From Punica granatum (lineage: Eukaryota; Streptophyta; Magnoliopsida; Myrtales; Lythraceae), in NCBI RefSeq assembly GCF_007655135.1, contig NC_045130.1, positions 30,376,605-30,440,604 of the forward strand: a stretch of 64,000 bases of DNA. The letters run 5' to 3'. A program made the translations under genes and the position numbers. Below, piece by piece: positions 33,005 to 45,199 of the stretch. Position 1 is the stretch's first letter; the number at the start of each line of letters is the position of its first letter. The notes below the pieces were generated by a model that was not told where the DNA came from, made no database searches, and worked only from the letters and a program-made list of their open reading frames with translations.

Positions 33005-34815
33005 TTCTTTAATTAATTAAGAGAAGGCGGGAGTATTGTGCATTTATTCCCTACTCAGAAGCCGAATTATATGGCTTGATTCTCTCATCCCATGATATAA
33101 AAATTCTTTTTATCCTTAAGGCTGAAAATGCCAGGGATGATATTATTCTGCAATATTTTTCCCCTCCAACTATACTAGTTAATTAATTAATCTCTTGTTA
33201 AATTAGGTCAAATGTGCATATTATTGTGGTTTACAAATTCTACAGCTGACAAGCTGGAACTATATACTGTCAGGACGACTTCGCTTGCTTGGGCAAGTCA
33301 TTGATTGAGTAATCCTTTTATTTAAGGCAATATGATTCCATCATAGCCAATTTATATCAATAGGGGCACGTAACCCATAATGAGTTCACAAATTTCCACT
33401 TACAAATATTTTAATTGATTCTTATTTTTCCAAAATGATTGAATAATACTTCCTGAATATTTTCTCTTTATTCATCATCACTGAATCAGTAAATAAAATA
33501 ATATTGCAACCTTGATATATGTCAGTTAATTACCTTGTACCCTGAACTTCGACGTTTTCTATTTAAGTCCCTCTGCTTTCCATATCGAAGAATCCTTGTG
33601 CCATCTATTAAAAAAAAAAAGGTATGCCAATGACTTACTTTGTTAACCTCTTCATGACTAACAAAAATGTTGATATTCTATAATTATTCTACTTGAACAA
33701 AAATCAACATTTATCATCTGTGAGTATTTTTACATACTAGAAAGCAACAATATTTGGGTGGTGAATAATAGAGCAATAATTATATTAAATTGTAGAAAGC
33801 ATAACATTAACCAAAAAGCTAATTTATCTTCTATGCTGAAATGTTGAAATTGGATATTTTATTATATTCAAGTAGATATGTTTATATATCGGTGCTGAAT
33901 TTGTATAATCTCTCTTTTGCAGTTCCAAAAATGAATTCTTTCTTTAAAGGACATGGTGTAATTAATTCATTTATTACTTCATTTGGTATTTTATTGATAC
34001 AATTAAAATATAAAGAGTCAAATTGGATTTTCATTTTTCTAGATTTTTTTTTTCGTACTTATACTAAGTTTTTCAAATTCACCTATAGTACAAGGGTAAA
34101 GGTGCAACCTGTGCCTTAGGGAATAGAGCAATAACTAATAAATAAAGTGAATTTCTGAAATTCCAACCGCATTTGTCAATATTTTTTCAATTAACCATTA
34201 AATTTTATTTCATTCTCAAATCGATAGACATATTTGTGGTGACATCTAGATCTTATCATTTGTGATAAGGGAATAGATTAGAAAAATTCACAGATTAATA
34301 TAGACATATTCGTGGTAACATCTAGATCTTATCATTTGTCATAAGGGGACAGATTAGGAAAATCCACAGATTAATAATTTGAAGTCATTGAGCTAAGAAT
34401 TATACATGGTTAAAGAGTAATGGCATTTATCGTATTCACATAAATATTTACAACATTAAACGACGAAAATTAACATGGAGCTCCAGTCTAAACCAAAACA
34501 TAGTTGCTTCCTCATCGAAGATCTACTTTTCCTACATGGGCAGTAGACAACATAGATTAGCTCTTTAATAGCTCATGTCGCATCTTGCCTCTACGTCTTG
34601 GTTTTATTAATGCCAATAATTTGATCAGTTAGCTGCTTGGCTTGGTTATTTGTTAGTGGGGAGAACTTGGACAGACGAAATTGGACAATTTAATAAGCAG
34701 TTTAACATTGTGAGTGTGCATGCATGCGTGCATAATACAAAGCCAATGATTCATCGAGAAAAAGAAAAGAAAAGAAAAGCCAATGGGCCTTTCTCAAGGC
34801 CCATCCAATCTTCCT
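33005..34815 (+). repeat. Duplicated low-copy segment, unit 1 (blocks A-F)
   Basis: Contains ordered blocks that recur later. A: CTACTCAGAAGCCGAATTAT...ATGCCAGGGATGAT (33049-33150). B: CAAATGTGCAT...CTGACAAGCTGGA (33209-33260). C: CTGTCAGGACGACTT...GGGCAAGTCATTGATTGAG (33267-33310). D: ATTCTCAAATCGATAGACAT (34212 on). E: AATGCCAATAATTTGATCAG (34610 on). F: CCAATGGGCCTTTCTCAAGG (34780 on). Block A recurs at 34835 and 49045; B and C at 35795-35900 and 49225 plus 50515; D-F at 44630-45060, there directly upstream of a VIP5 copy. No gene remains in this unit. Confidence 0.7.
34225..34376 (+). repeat. 76-bp tandem duplication
   Basis: 34225-34300 and 34301-34376 are adjacent copies starting TAGACATATT and ending CACAGATTAATA, differing at a handful of positions. 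The other copy of this block at 44640-44720 is single. Confidence 0.9.
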
Positions 34816-34829
34816 CTGGTTTTGCCCAG

Positions 34830-36000
34830 CAAAAGATGCCAGGGATTTTTTGTTTTCTAACGAGAGATCTTATTTTGTAATATTTTTCCCTCTAACTATA
34901 ATACGCCATATTTATTAAACTAGATTAAAGGCCCGCACATTTATACGGGTTAGAGTTACTAATAGAATAAAATAATCGATAATCTGTATTTGAAACGATA
35001 ATTAGTATCATAATAATTTTGTAACTGGAAGCCACAAAGTAGGAGTCCAACTAATTTTTCCTATCGACAAGAGAGTTCTTTCTCATAACGTTTAAGACCA
35101 TGTATCTTTGTTAGAGTATATATTTTGCTTTTGTTATTGGAAAGCGTGAAAAATAATTGAATTTTTTTTTCTTTTGAGATTATAAATTAAAATTTTCGAT
35201 TTTTACAAAACAATTAATCCGATAAATATAAAGTTTCTAACACCTTTTATAATATAAAGCACTAACACCGCTCCAATCTAAGTTATGAAATTCCTTTCAC
35301 ATAATCATGAAGAACATCTCACTATATGAAAGTGGAATTCTAGTATTGTCATTTTGCTTCTAGTGTAAATGAAACACTGGAAGTTTGAAAGTTGTCTCTT
35401 CCTCAAAATCTCATTTTGAAAAATTGCCAAATATTTTTGTCTGAATTCTACCTCGTAGTTGATTTAGTCAACTTGAAAAATTGTGATATTTGTCCTAAAG
35501 TTCAACATATTTTCGATGAATACCTTCTGTAAGAATCACGCATCATAGTCTCTTTTTCATAGAATAAATAACTACATTTAACTTATTATAAACGTAAATA
35601 TTTAACGCTTTAATAAGTGTTGGTCCTTTCAACTTCTAAAGCAATGTCGCAACATGATGTCGTGCCACATGTTAGGTCCCAATTGGTGGTGAAACGGAAG
35701 TTGATGCAACGAAAGCCTTGGTTCATCCTACGTGGCGCATTCAAACTCATTGTCTTAGTTTTTATAATTATATATAGATATGGATTATAATACATGTATC
35801 ACTAAGTCAAATGTGCATGATGTTATTGTAGACATATTCTGCAGTTGACGAGCTGGATCATGGATACTGTCGGGACGACTTAGTTAGGGGAAGTCATTGA
35901 TAGAGAAATCCTTTTTATTTTAGGCAATTATACGATCACATAGATAATTTATACTAATAAGGGCACGTATTCATCGTCACCTAATCAGCAAATTAATAAA
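34830..36000 (+). repeat. Duplicated low-copy segment, unit 2 (blocks A-C, split by a Helitron)
   Basis: Block A is partial (AGATGCCAGGGATTTT, 34835-34919), then a Helitron, then the continuation of A, B and C (TATGGATTATAATACATGTA from 35779, GACGAGCTGGATCATGGATA, GGAAGTCATTGATAGAGAAA). The order matches unit 1 and unit 3. Confidence 0.65.
34920..35778 (-). mobile_element. Non-autonomous Helitron, 859 bp
   Basis: Read on the minus strand it starts TCTATATATAATTATAAA and ends ...CCCGTATAAATGTGCGGG-CCTTTAAT-CTAG, i.e. 5'-TC, a GC-rich hairpin 8-10 bases before the 3' end, and 3'-CTAG (a CTRR end). It lies between A and T of the host, as Helitrons do. Removing it restores block A of the duplicated segment (compare 49150-49210). 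No RepHel gene is present; it is a short passenger. Confidence 0.75.
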
Positions 36001-36671
36001 AAAGAATATGCCAACTTGATTTATGCTCCCTGAATCTCTCTCGAGGCTTCTCTGCTTCAATGTCAAAAGATGACCGAGGGAGGGTTCGTTCACTCTCAAT
36101 AGAGTTCTTGGGTTTCAATTCCTAGAATTAGAAATAGCTTCTTCTTTAAAATCCTTGGCAATCGTTTGTTCATCAACAACATGTAGAGTTTCTATGAAAA
36201 CTAGTCATATTGCAAGTGAGTTGTTTATAATTCTAAGTTAAACGGTTTAGAATAAGAACATATAGATTGCACTTTAAAATAATTTAATAGTTAAAATATA
36301 TAGAATTTTGTTATGATATATATATATATATAATAACATATATAATTATATTCAGCACAAAAAAAAATCATAGTAACTGTAAGTTTTAACTTTTACTTTT
36401 AGTTCTAGGCAAAAAAAATAAACGATATGGCAACATAATATTATAATCAACAAAAATATGGGGAAAAATCACTTTAGTCCTCAAATTTTTGCATCTTTCC
36501 AATTTTTGTCCTAAACCTTGTTTTTGTGATGAAACATATTTTCAACCTTTTGGTAAGGTGTCAGTTTTAGCCCTACTGTTAACTTTCACCCAAATCAATT
36601 AACTTTTCTGTTCAAAAAGCACTTACTAAATTAAAATTAATTTTTCAAGACAGGAGGAGGGTGCGGTGCAT
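36001..36671. other. Spacer with one arm of a broken foldback element
   Basis: No gene is seen. From about 36460 (GGGAAAAATCACTTTAGTCC) to 36650 the sequence looks like the left arm of a MULE-type element; the right arm is not recognised past the LTR array. Confidence 0.35.
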
Positions 36672-37065
36672 TGCGAAGCTCACGAATCAGAACTTGATAA
36701 GAAAGAAGGGTGGGGGGTAAAACCAACTAAACTCACTTGATAAGATAACTCGCCACGAGTAAGAAAAGTCGTTTTGATTCACCACGCTCAAGGATGAACG
36801 ATAAGAATCGAGATTTTTGCCACTAAACAAGGAACTTGTTTAGATAAGAAAAGAGAAGAAACGCTCTAAGTAATTTCATTCAAAAAATATTCATTCATCG
36901 TTTGAGTTCTTCTCTTACAATAAGTGCATATTTATATAGAGGGAAGACACCCCCTTGATTCTAGAATATGAAACTGATATCTAATTTCCTTTAGATTACT
37001 TTCCTAAAACAGAATAAGGTATTAATATGAAATAAGAAACTTAAGAATTCTGGACACAAACTAAA

Positions 37066-39320
37066 GGGAAAATTCCAGGACATATCACAGTTTGAATATT
37101 AGTATCATAGTGCATCATATTTCGAAAAATTAACATGGTGCATCAAGAAAACTTTAAAAATTTTCACCGTGCATCATATCGTTATTCTTCCGTCCAAAAT
37201 GAGATTGAATGGTGACGTTACGACATTTTCAGGGTCATTATTGCACAAAATAAAACTTGAGGGTCTTAAATCAAATAAAATTTAAAATTTAAAAAAAAAA
37301 CAAAGAGGTTGATTGTTGGGAATTGGTGTATGCCCTAGAGGCAATCTGTCATCAATTTTGTAATATGACATATATTTCATTATAATACGAGGTATTTATG
37401 CTATTGTGTGGGGTGCGCTGAATATTAATTTTACACAATAACGTCCTTGGAATAGTAGGCTCAACGGGCATCAAGTGAGACTTAATTGTGAGATCTTATA
37501 ATGATTGAACACTATTCCTAAATGTCCCTAGTCAAAGTATTATCGTTAATTATGACAATGATAATGCGGTTAGACTAGTGTGGGTGTAGATTGATGACCA
37601 AGTCTTACAGGTTATGGATGTAGAGATATCGAGTCAAACTGCAAGTATACATTAGGAGTAATGTATATTGGACTAACCCGTCATGAGACTGCTATATGGA
37701 TTGTTACGTGACTGTCATTAGCAGATCTCATAGTGACTATGGTGCGGTGGTCCTTTAACTTAAGGTAATCATAGTTTCCTATATGTAATGTCGTATACTT
37801 TGATACTGTCAAACGCCACCGTAACAGGCTGGTTATAAAGACAGTTATTGGGTATACCACAGAGCATGGAGAGGAATGTGAGTGACCAAGATAGGATTTG
37901 TCCCTCTTACGTAATGGGAGTGATATCTCACGGCCGCTTGATGGGCAGAGTCTATAAGTGTATGCATACCCAAATGACTCGATATAGGGATATCGAGCTC
38001 ATTTGTTCTGATAGACTTATCCGATAAACCAAGAAAGAGAGATTGAGCCATATAAGGATGACAGCGACCATGCCTTAGGCTCAATAGAGATATAGAGGAC
38101 AAATAGATTATACTGTACGGTAATATAAGTCACAAGGTTCGTCGAGAAATTGACTTTCCGATTACTTGAGTAGCAATGATGCATTGCTAGATGCTGCTCA
38201 CTGTTTATAATATTGAAATAGAGATTTCGATATTACTGTCAACGTAATCGGGAGCCTACAGGGTCACACACTACGACCAAATCGACGGGGTGGTTTTGGA
38301 ACACTAAAACTGTCTAATAGAGATTAGATGAGTTACGGTGCGATTAGTTAATCGGATATTTAATGAGATTAAATTTACCGATTAATTAGATTTAATTGAA
38401 CCTGATTTATACACAAAACAAAGACACACGGGGCTAAACTTTGGGGGCCATGTCACACACACATGCAAAGCCACATGTGGAACTTTGCATGGAGGCCAAG
38501 AGTATTCCATGCGGCCATTTTGCATGAAAGTCATGCAAATTCAATGTATTCACCAAATGCATATAAAATAGCTGTCAGAATGTGGATTCTGGATGATGGC
38601 TTTGAATGTATAAATGTGTGCGTGTGTTTAAGGGAATATATATGCATGCATAGATATACATATATGATATGTATATGCGTGTAAGTGTATAAAAAATTGG
38701 ATTATGAATCCAATTTAGTTTGGTCCATTAGTCTAATATTTTCGAGGGTCGCACCGTGTTTCCTTCGAGCGTTGGCTGCTAGCACCGCTGATCTCGAAGT
38801 CCTGTCGAGGAAGTCGGTGTGGATACCGGTAGAGGCGTCACGCGTGGGATGCTTGGTCGACGGTTTAAAAGATTCCAAGTCACTTTATCTATTCTTATTC
38901 TACTAGTAGGTCTTGGGATCTAGTTTCACGGGTAGAAAATTTTGAATTTCTATTCCTTTTACGCTTTCGTAGGCCCCGTGAAACTAGCACTGATCGAGGG
39001 CCCCCACCGGCCACCGGGTACCCCCGCCAGGAGTAGACCCCCCGATTGGGGTCGCCGGCCGCCGGCGGGGATCGATTAACCCCTTCGTTTTATTTTTACA
39101 TTTTTTTTATTTTGTTTAAATCCCTCAAGTTTTATTTTGTGCAATAATATCCTCGAAAATATTGTAACATCACCATTCAATCCAATTTTGGACGGAAGAG
39201 TAACGATATGATGCAAGGTGAAAATTTTCAAAATTTTCTTGATGCACCATGTTAATTTTTTGAAATATGATGCACTGTGATACTTGTCTTCAAACTGTGA
39301 TATACAGTGTCATTTTTCCC
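37066..39320. mobile_element. Foldback/MULE-type DNA element inserted in LTR a
   Basis: Ends GGGAAAATTCC...TTTTTCCC, with imperfect inverted arms of about 280 bp sharing GTGCATCATATTTC, AAATTAACATGGTGCATCAA and TGCACAAAATAAAACTTGAG. An 8-bp duplication AAACTAAA (37058-37065 and 39321-39328; 9 bp if the preceding C is counted) flanks it, and the joined flanks recreate the sequence of the intact LTRs. Without the solo LTR inside, the element was about 574 bp, nearly all arm, with a GC-rich centre near 38995-39070 (CGCCGGCCGCCGGCGGGG). Confidence 0.8.
37314..38989. mobile_element. Solo LTR (probably Ty1/copia type), 1676 bp, inside the foldback element
   Basis: Starts TGTTGGGAATTGGTGTATGC followed by CCTAGAGGCAAT, an LTR start common in plant copia elements (memory-based), and ends CCCGTGAAACTAGCA. 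The 5-bp flanks TTGAT (37309-37313) and CTGAT (38990-38994) match at 4 of 5. Removing it joins GAGGTTGAT to CGAGGGCCC, which pairs with the opposite arm (GGGGTTAATCGATCCCC inverted). That independent match supports both the boundaries and the order of events. Confidence 0.7.
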
Positions 39321-39585
39321 AAACTAAAATAGGAAGTAATATCTAATTCTAAATATCTTTCTACCTAAATAAAATATACTACACGATTAAGATTATAATA
39401 TTCTTAATTTTATAGATCAAGACATCTCATTTTTTTTTCCACATCACGAGAATATTTCCTTGATATGTCCAAGATATGCTTCTTTGGGCATGGGCTTGTT
39501 GAGAAGGACATAGGCTGAAATCTGGAGCACATCATCCTCTCTCGGTTGGAAAAAGACTCAACCTCGAGTCTTCGTCGATGTTATC

Positions 39586-40560
39586 CTAGTCTTCATGTGT
39601 GCGCTTCGTCGCTTCTTGACTTGCCACTTCAACAACATTTTTTTCTTTGAGAACTCTTTCCAGTAATTCTTCAAAAATTGACTTCTTTGTTTTTCCACGC
39701 CAACCAACTCGTTGCTTGAACTGTTGCTTCCTCGGTGGAGTCGTATATGCTTTGGCAAATTTTGCCTCAATTGGATGAAGCACCATCGACAAATCTTCAA
39801 TGGCAATTTCATCTTGAAGTTCCACTTGGGGTGAGTTTAAAGTGGATTTCATCAGAACTGGCTTCGTGGAGTTTGAAATTAGTACCTCCAAAATATTCTC
39901 CTCAAAAGATAAATCGTTAATGATTGAGACATGTGTATCTCGCTCCAGCATAGTCTGGTTCTTCAACTCCACGTCTTCTTCCTCTTTTGTTTGGTTGTCC
40001 CTCTTGGAAGTTACGTCTTCAACCTGCACTTTTTCATCTTCTATCACAACATCAATAATCTTCATATCACCAAGATTTGTCTTTCCTTGTTCAAGAGGAA
40101 GGCCAGTCTCCAAAAGATAACTTGAAGGCTCAAACAACTATTGCTCACACTCTAATGGCAAGAACCTGTCATTCAAAAGTCGTTTCATGCGCCTCCAAGT
40201 AAAGACCAGATTCTTTCCAGCTTCAATGTGATTTCTTTGTAACCCGTGCCCCCAAGTAGAAGCTTTATCTTTTAAGTGATAAATAACATGATCAACTCGG
40301 CTTCCATCATTGGGAATTCCGTAGTAGTTGAAGAATCGGTCTACATCTGAAATCCACGCCAAGAATTCCTCGGCACTCATGCTTCCATTGAAAATTGGGA
40401 TTCCCTTTGGGTGATAATCTCTCTGCACCCATAGGTGTCTTCTTATTCCACCGGAACTCTTGAGGGCTTGGGTCACTCGCTCGAGCCGTGCAATGAACTC
40501 CTCTTGCGTCTGCTGGAAAGTGAGAGGCAAGTCTTAGTCAAAAGTAAACCCTCTTGGAAC
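39586..40560 (-). pseudogene. Gag of the second gag-only LTR family
   Basis: The minus strand from 40530 reads PLTFQQTQEEFIARLERVTQ, then RDYHPKGIPIFNGSMSAEEF, then WISDVDRFFNYYGIPNDG: a retrotransposon gag domain of gypsy type. It ends ECEQ at an amber TAG (40138-40140), after which the same frame continues for 183 residues (40137-39586), Glu/Lys-rich, ending in KRTHED. Upstream of 40530 two further in-frame stops occur at positions where the plus-strand copy at 41390 is open. No zinc knuckle, protease or polymerase follows. Confidence 0.7.
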
Positions 40561-41305
40561 TCACTCGGGGATACCTTTAGCCATTATCTTTGCATATTTA
40601 GCAAAATCCACTCAAACACATGTGTGTTCACTCCTTCACGTGTTTCACTCGGCCAACAAGGATAGAACCTTCGCTTTGTTACCAAATGATAAGCTCACGA
40701 ACCAGAACTTGATAAGAAAGAAGGGTGGAGGGTATAACCAACTAAACTCACTCGATAAGATAACTCGCCATGAGTAAGAAAAGTCGTTTTGATTTGCCAC
40801 GCTCAAGGATAAACGATAAGAATCGGGGTTTTCGCCAATAAACAAGGAACTTGTTTAGATAAGAAAAGAGAAGAAACGCTCTAAGCAATTTCATTCAAAA
40901 ATATTCATTAATAGTCTGAGCTCTTCTCTTATAATAAGGTGCATATTTATATAGAGGGAAGACACCCCCTTGACTCTAGAATAGGAAACTAATATCTAAT
41001 CTCCTATAGATTACTTTCCTAAAATAGAATAAGGTAATAATATGAAATATGAAACTTAAGAATTCTAGACACAAACTAAAATAGGAAGTAATATTTAATT
41101 CTAAATATCTTTCTTCCTAAATAAAATATACTACCTGATTAAAATATACTACCTAATTAAGATTATAATATTCATAATTTTATAGATCAAGACATCTCAT
41201 CTTTCTTTTCCACATCACGAGAATATTTCCTTGATATGTCCAAGATATGTTTATTTGGGCATGGGCTTGTTGAGAATGACATAGGCTGAAATCTGAAGCA
41301 TATCA

Positions 41306-41615
41306 TCCGGTATCAGAGTGAAGGTCATATCCTTGTTGGCCGAGTGAAACACGTGTGTTTGAGTGGATTTTGCTAAATATGCGAAGATAATGGCTAAATG
41401 CATCCCCGAACGAGTTCCAAGAGGGTTTACTTTCGACCAAGACTTGCCTCTCACTTTCCAGCAGACGCGAGAGGAATTCATTGCACGGCTCGAGCGAGTG
41501 ACCCAAGCCCTTGAGAGTTCCGGTGGAATAAGAAGACACCTATGGGTGCAAAGAGATTATCACCAAAAGGGAATCCCAATTTTCAATGGAAGCATTAGTG
41601 CCGAGGAATTCTTGG
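41306..41615 (+). pseudogene. Plus-strand gag fragment joined directly to LTR c
   Basis: Begins with a PBS-like TCCGGTATCAGAG, then an open gag start (MDFAKYAKIMAKCIPERVPR, then TFDQDLPLTFQQTREEFIAR) running to SISAEEFL, where TGATGTGC of LTR c follows at once. It is about 95% identical by eye to the inverted copy at 40345-40600. The 3' part of gag and any polypurine tract are deleted. Confidence 0.75.
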
Positions 41616-42855
41616 TGATGTGCTTTAGATTTCAGCCTATGTCATTCTCAACAAGCCCTATGCCTAAAGAAGCATATCTTTGACATATCAAGGAAATATT
41701 CTCGTGATGTGGAAAAGAAAGATGAGTTGTCTTGATCTATAAAATTAGGAATATTATAATCTTAATCATGTAGTATATTTTAATCATGTAGTATATTTTA
41801 TTTAGGTAGACAGATATTTAGAATTAGATATTACTTCCTATTTTATTTTGTGTCCAGAATTCTTAAGTTTCCTATTTCATAGTATTACCTTATTTTGTTT
41901 TAAGAAAGTAATCTAGAATATATTAGATATCAGTTTCCTATTATAGAGTCAAGGGGTGTCTTCCCTCTATATAAATATGCACCTTATTATAAGAGAATAG
42001 CTCAGATTATGAATGAATATTTTTTAATGAAATTGCTTAGACCGTTTCTTCTCTTTTCTTATCTAAACAAGTTCCTTGTTAAGTGGCGAAAACCCTGATT
42101 CTTATCGTTCATCCTTGAACGTGGCAAATCAAAACGACATTTCTTACTCGTGGCGAGTTATCTTATCGAGTGAGTTTAGTTGATTATACCATCCACCCTT
42201 CTTTCTTATCAAATTCTGGTTCGTGAGCTTATCATTTGGTATCAGAGAAAGAAAGAAGCAACTTGATAAGCTCACGAACCAGAACTTGATAAGAAAGAAG
42301 GGTGGATGGTAGAGCCAACTAAACTCACTCAATAAGATAACACGCCACGAGTAAGAAATGTCGTTTTGATTCATCACGCTCAAGGATGAACGATAAAAAT
42401 CAGGGTTTTCGCCACTAAACAAGGAATAAGAAAAGAGAAGAAACGCTCTAAACAATTTCATTCAAAAAATATTCATTCATCGTCTAAACTCTTCTCTTAC
42501 AATAAGTGCATATTTATATAGAGGGAAGACACCCCCCTCGACTCTAGAATAGGAAACTGATAACTAATCTCCTCTAAATTACTTTCCTAAAACAGAATAA
42601 GGTAATAATATGAAATATGAAACTTTAGAACTCTGGACACAAACTAAAATAGGAAGAAATATATGATTCTAAATATCTTTCTACCTAAATAAATTATACT
42701 ACCTGATTAAGATTATAATATTCCTAATTTTATAGATCAAGACATCTCATATTTCTTTTCCACATCACGAGAATATTTCCTTGATATGTCTAAGATATGC
42801 TTTTTTGGGCATGAGCTTGTTGAGAAGGACGTAGGCTAAAATCTGAAGCACATTA

Positions 42856-44629
42856 GGTGTCCTGTTGGATACTGCCATAACCTCAATTGTGGTCACTAGC
42901 GACGACCTCTCCTCGTCTCCTCTACCTTTGTTATTTTTTTTAGTTTGGGGAAACGGGGTTCATATATGTTGTCCCACATTGAAAAATTGAAAAAGAAACC
43001 ACGAGCTTATATTGTGATTTCTTTCTCAATTTTTTCGTGTGGGATAATATATTTCAACACAACAGAGAATTACCAATAATAATGATCTTCCCAAAAAAGG
43101 TAGCCCAAAAGTACTCAGATTACTGACAACCCCAATTGGAGAGGTGGTGAGTTCTGGTAAGGCCCACTCGTTCAAGATCGAGATCAAGTGTAATCTCAAT
43201 TTCATAAGGGTGGAAGCCATGACAGCGCCTATCGACCTTCCTATTAGGGCCGTCAAGGACCTCAATGGTTGTGGGTGACCTCATTACCGTGGTGGTGGCT
43301 GGCAGAGAGTCCTCTACCACCCCGAATTGAAAATAAATAAATAAATAAATAAGGTAATAGAAGGAGGGAGATAAGTAGGGAAAAGTCATGTTTCTCTAGT
43401 AGCGATCACTGGCATTTTAGGGTCATCTACAACTACTAAGGTTTTCTAAAATCTCGATTGAGGGATGGTGGTTGCCGGCAAGGCCTCCTCCATTCATCTC
43501 CTTTTCTTTGGCACCCTCGGTTACCTTTTTTATTTTTATCTTTTCTTTTTTAATTCTCCAAGAATAATATTTACTTTTTTGCTAAAAAAAGAATAATTTT
43601 TATTTTTTTGATAAAAACGTAATGGTTTTGTTTGAAAATTAATGGAAAGGCTAAGATTTCGTTCGGGAATATGTTGGCGGTTGTATAAGTAAATTTTTTT
43701 GATGATTTTTAAGCAGAAGTAGTGTTTGAAAAACAATTTCAAAAGCATGATTTGGTTGACTTTGACAGTTGGAAATGTAATTTTCTCCAGCATGTGACTA
43801 GATGCTTATAAAAACTGCTTTCACTTATTTTCTGTTTTAATCATTAACTTTAATTTTTAGCCATTTCAAATTATTACCTCCCAAACACTTCTATTTACTT
43901 TGAAAACAACAGTTATTTTTCAGCGATTATATTTTAGTACTTTTGTTTCAACAAAAGTAATCCCAAACCAGGCCTAAACTACCATCACGGGGAAAGGTTG
44001 AGATGTAATAACAGTAATAAAAAAAAGATGAAAATGAAAAAATACTACATATTGAGAACTAAACGCGGCTTTATTATAAAAAAAAAGATATAGCATAGTG
44101 ACGCATTCTCACGCCTGATAACTAAGAGATTTTATATTTGATACTTTGGTGAGACTATTCATATCTCTTTATTAGATTTCTATTTCATCGTATTAGGCAT
44201 ATAGGCCTTTCTTATAAAAAACGAATTTATTCCAAAAATATTGATAGATCTATATTTAGTATTGGAACAAAAATAGAGAGTATAGTTCATTTTGCAGCTT
44301 TGAAAATATGCATTCTCTATGGACATGATATATTTTATTCATTTATCACTTCTTTGCTATATAGTGATTTTATTTAATATCTAAAGAGTTGAATGAGAAT
44401 TTTGTATTTTTAAAAACACTACTTTTTATTTCAACACTAATCAAATTGTAATTTCTTTTGTTATCATAGGAACTCTTGTAAATTCCCAGAATGCAATTTA
44501 CTACGATAAATAACTAAATAAATAAATTTTCTGATAAGACATAGGATAGTATCTAATAATCAAAAGTGGTTTTTTTTAAGTGCAAATAGACTCGTAAATG
44601 TTCACCAAGTAAGCACATAAACTTATTCC
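42856..44629. other. Spacer with degraded foldback sequences
   Basis: No gene. Around 42960-43400 the sequence has a MULE-centre appearance and a (AAAT)n tract near 43334-43352. The phrase TAGGCCTGGTTTGGGATTAC (minus strand, near 43960-43980) resembles hAT-type MITE ends, but no partner end was found. Confidence 0.35.
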
Positions 44630-45075
44630 ATTCTCAAATTGGGAGACATATTTAAGGTAAGTAGTAGAGCTTATCCTATGTTCTAAGGGAATAGAATGGA
44701 AAATTCTATAGATTAATTACTTGAATTAATGATAATTAAAAGGATCATATATGGTTAGTTAATAAGTAACACATTTTTCCTAGACTCATGTACGTCTACA
44801 AATATCATTGTGCGATCAAACACCACACTTGTTTCCAATTTCCTTACATGTACAGACATAAATTAACTCTTAATAGCTCGTATCACGACTTGCACCGACT
44901 TCTTGGTTTCCATCAATGCCAATGACTTGATCAGTTAGCTGCCCGGTTAGAACCTGGATACAACGTAGTCCGACAACGTAAGAGGTTATTTATTAACATT
45001 GGCAGATGCATGCATGTACTATGAGAACGCCAATGGGCCTCTCTCAAGGCCCATCCCATCATAATGTTCTGCTAG
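44630..45075 (+). repeat. Duplicated low-copy segment, blocks D-F upstream of the VIP5 relic
   Basis: ATTCTCAAATTGGGAGACAT (D), AATGCCAATGACTTGATCAG (E) and CCAATGGGCCTCTCTCAAGG followed by CCCATCC (F) repeat the order seen at 34212-34815. F contains two site-II-like GGCCCAT/ATGGGCC motifs, common in promoters of plant housekeeping genes, so D-F is probably ancestral VIP5 promoter sequence. Confidence 0.65.
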
Positions 45076-45199
45076 CTCTCTTTGTCGTGAAGTCTCCAAA
45101 GTTCCATTTTTTAGCCGCTAATATCATTCAATTTGTTCATTTTACAATTCTCTCACCAATTGGTGGATTCTAATGGCGACGTTCGACTTATTATACTCT

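Larger units (their letters stand above)
36672..42855. mobile_element. Inverted array of a second gag-only LTR retrotransposon family
   Basis: Four LTRs of one family: a, minus strand, 36672-37065 plus 39329-39534 (split); b, minus, 40687-41305 (619 bp); c, plus, 41616-42234 (619 bp); d, minus, 42264-42855 (592 bp). Plus-strand LTR ends are TGATGTGC...CTTATCA. The primer-binding site after LTR c is TTTGGTATCAGAG, complementary to the 3' end of initiator Met tRNA. Between a and b lies a minus-strand gag region with a purine-rich tract (AACCGAGAGAGGA) next to LTR a, giving one complete minus-strand element without pol. Between b and c lies a plus-strand PBS and gag segment truncated into LTR c. 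The whole forms a large inverted repeat around LTR b. Confidence 0.8.

Noticed and set aside
37845..38906. Short frames in the 37.3-39.0 kb solo LTR
   Set aside because: Non-coding LTR sequence, with no gag or pol similarity.
44095..44220. SINE-like block (ACTAAGAGATTTTATATTTGA)
   Set aside because: Resembles tRNA-derived repeats, but neither box A nor box B, nor an A tail with TSD, could be shown.
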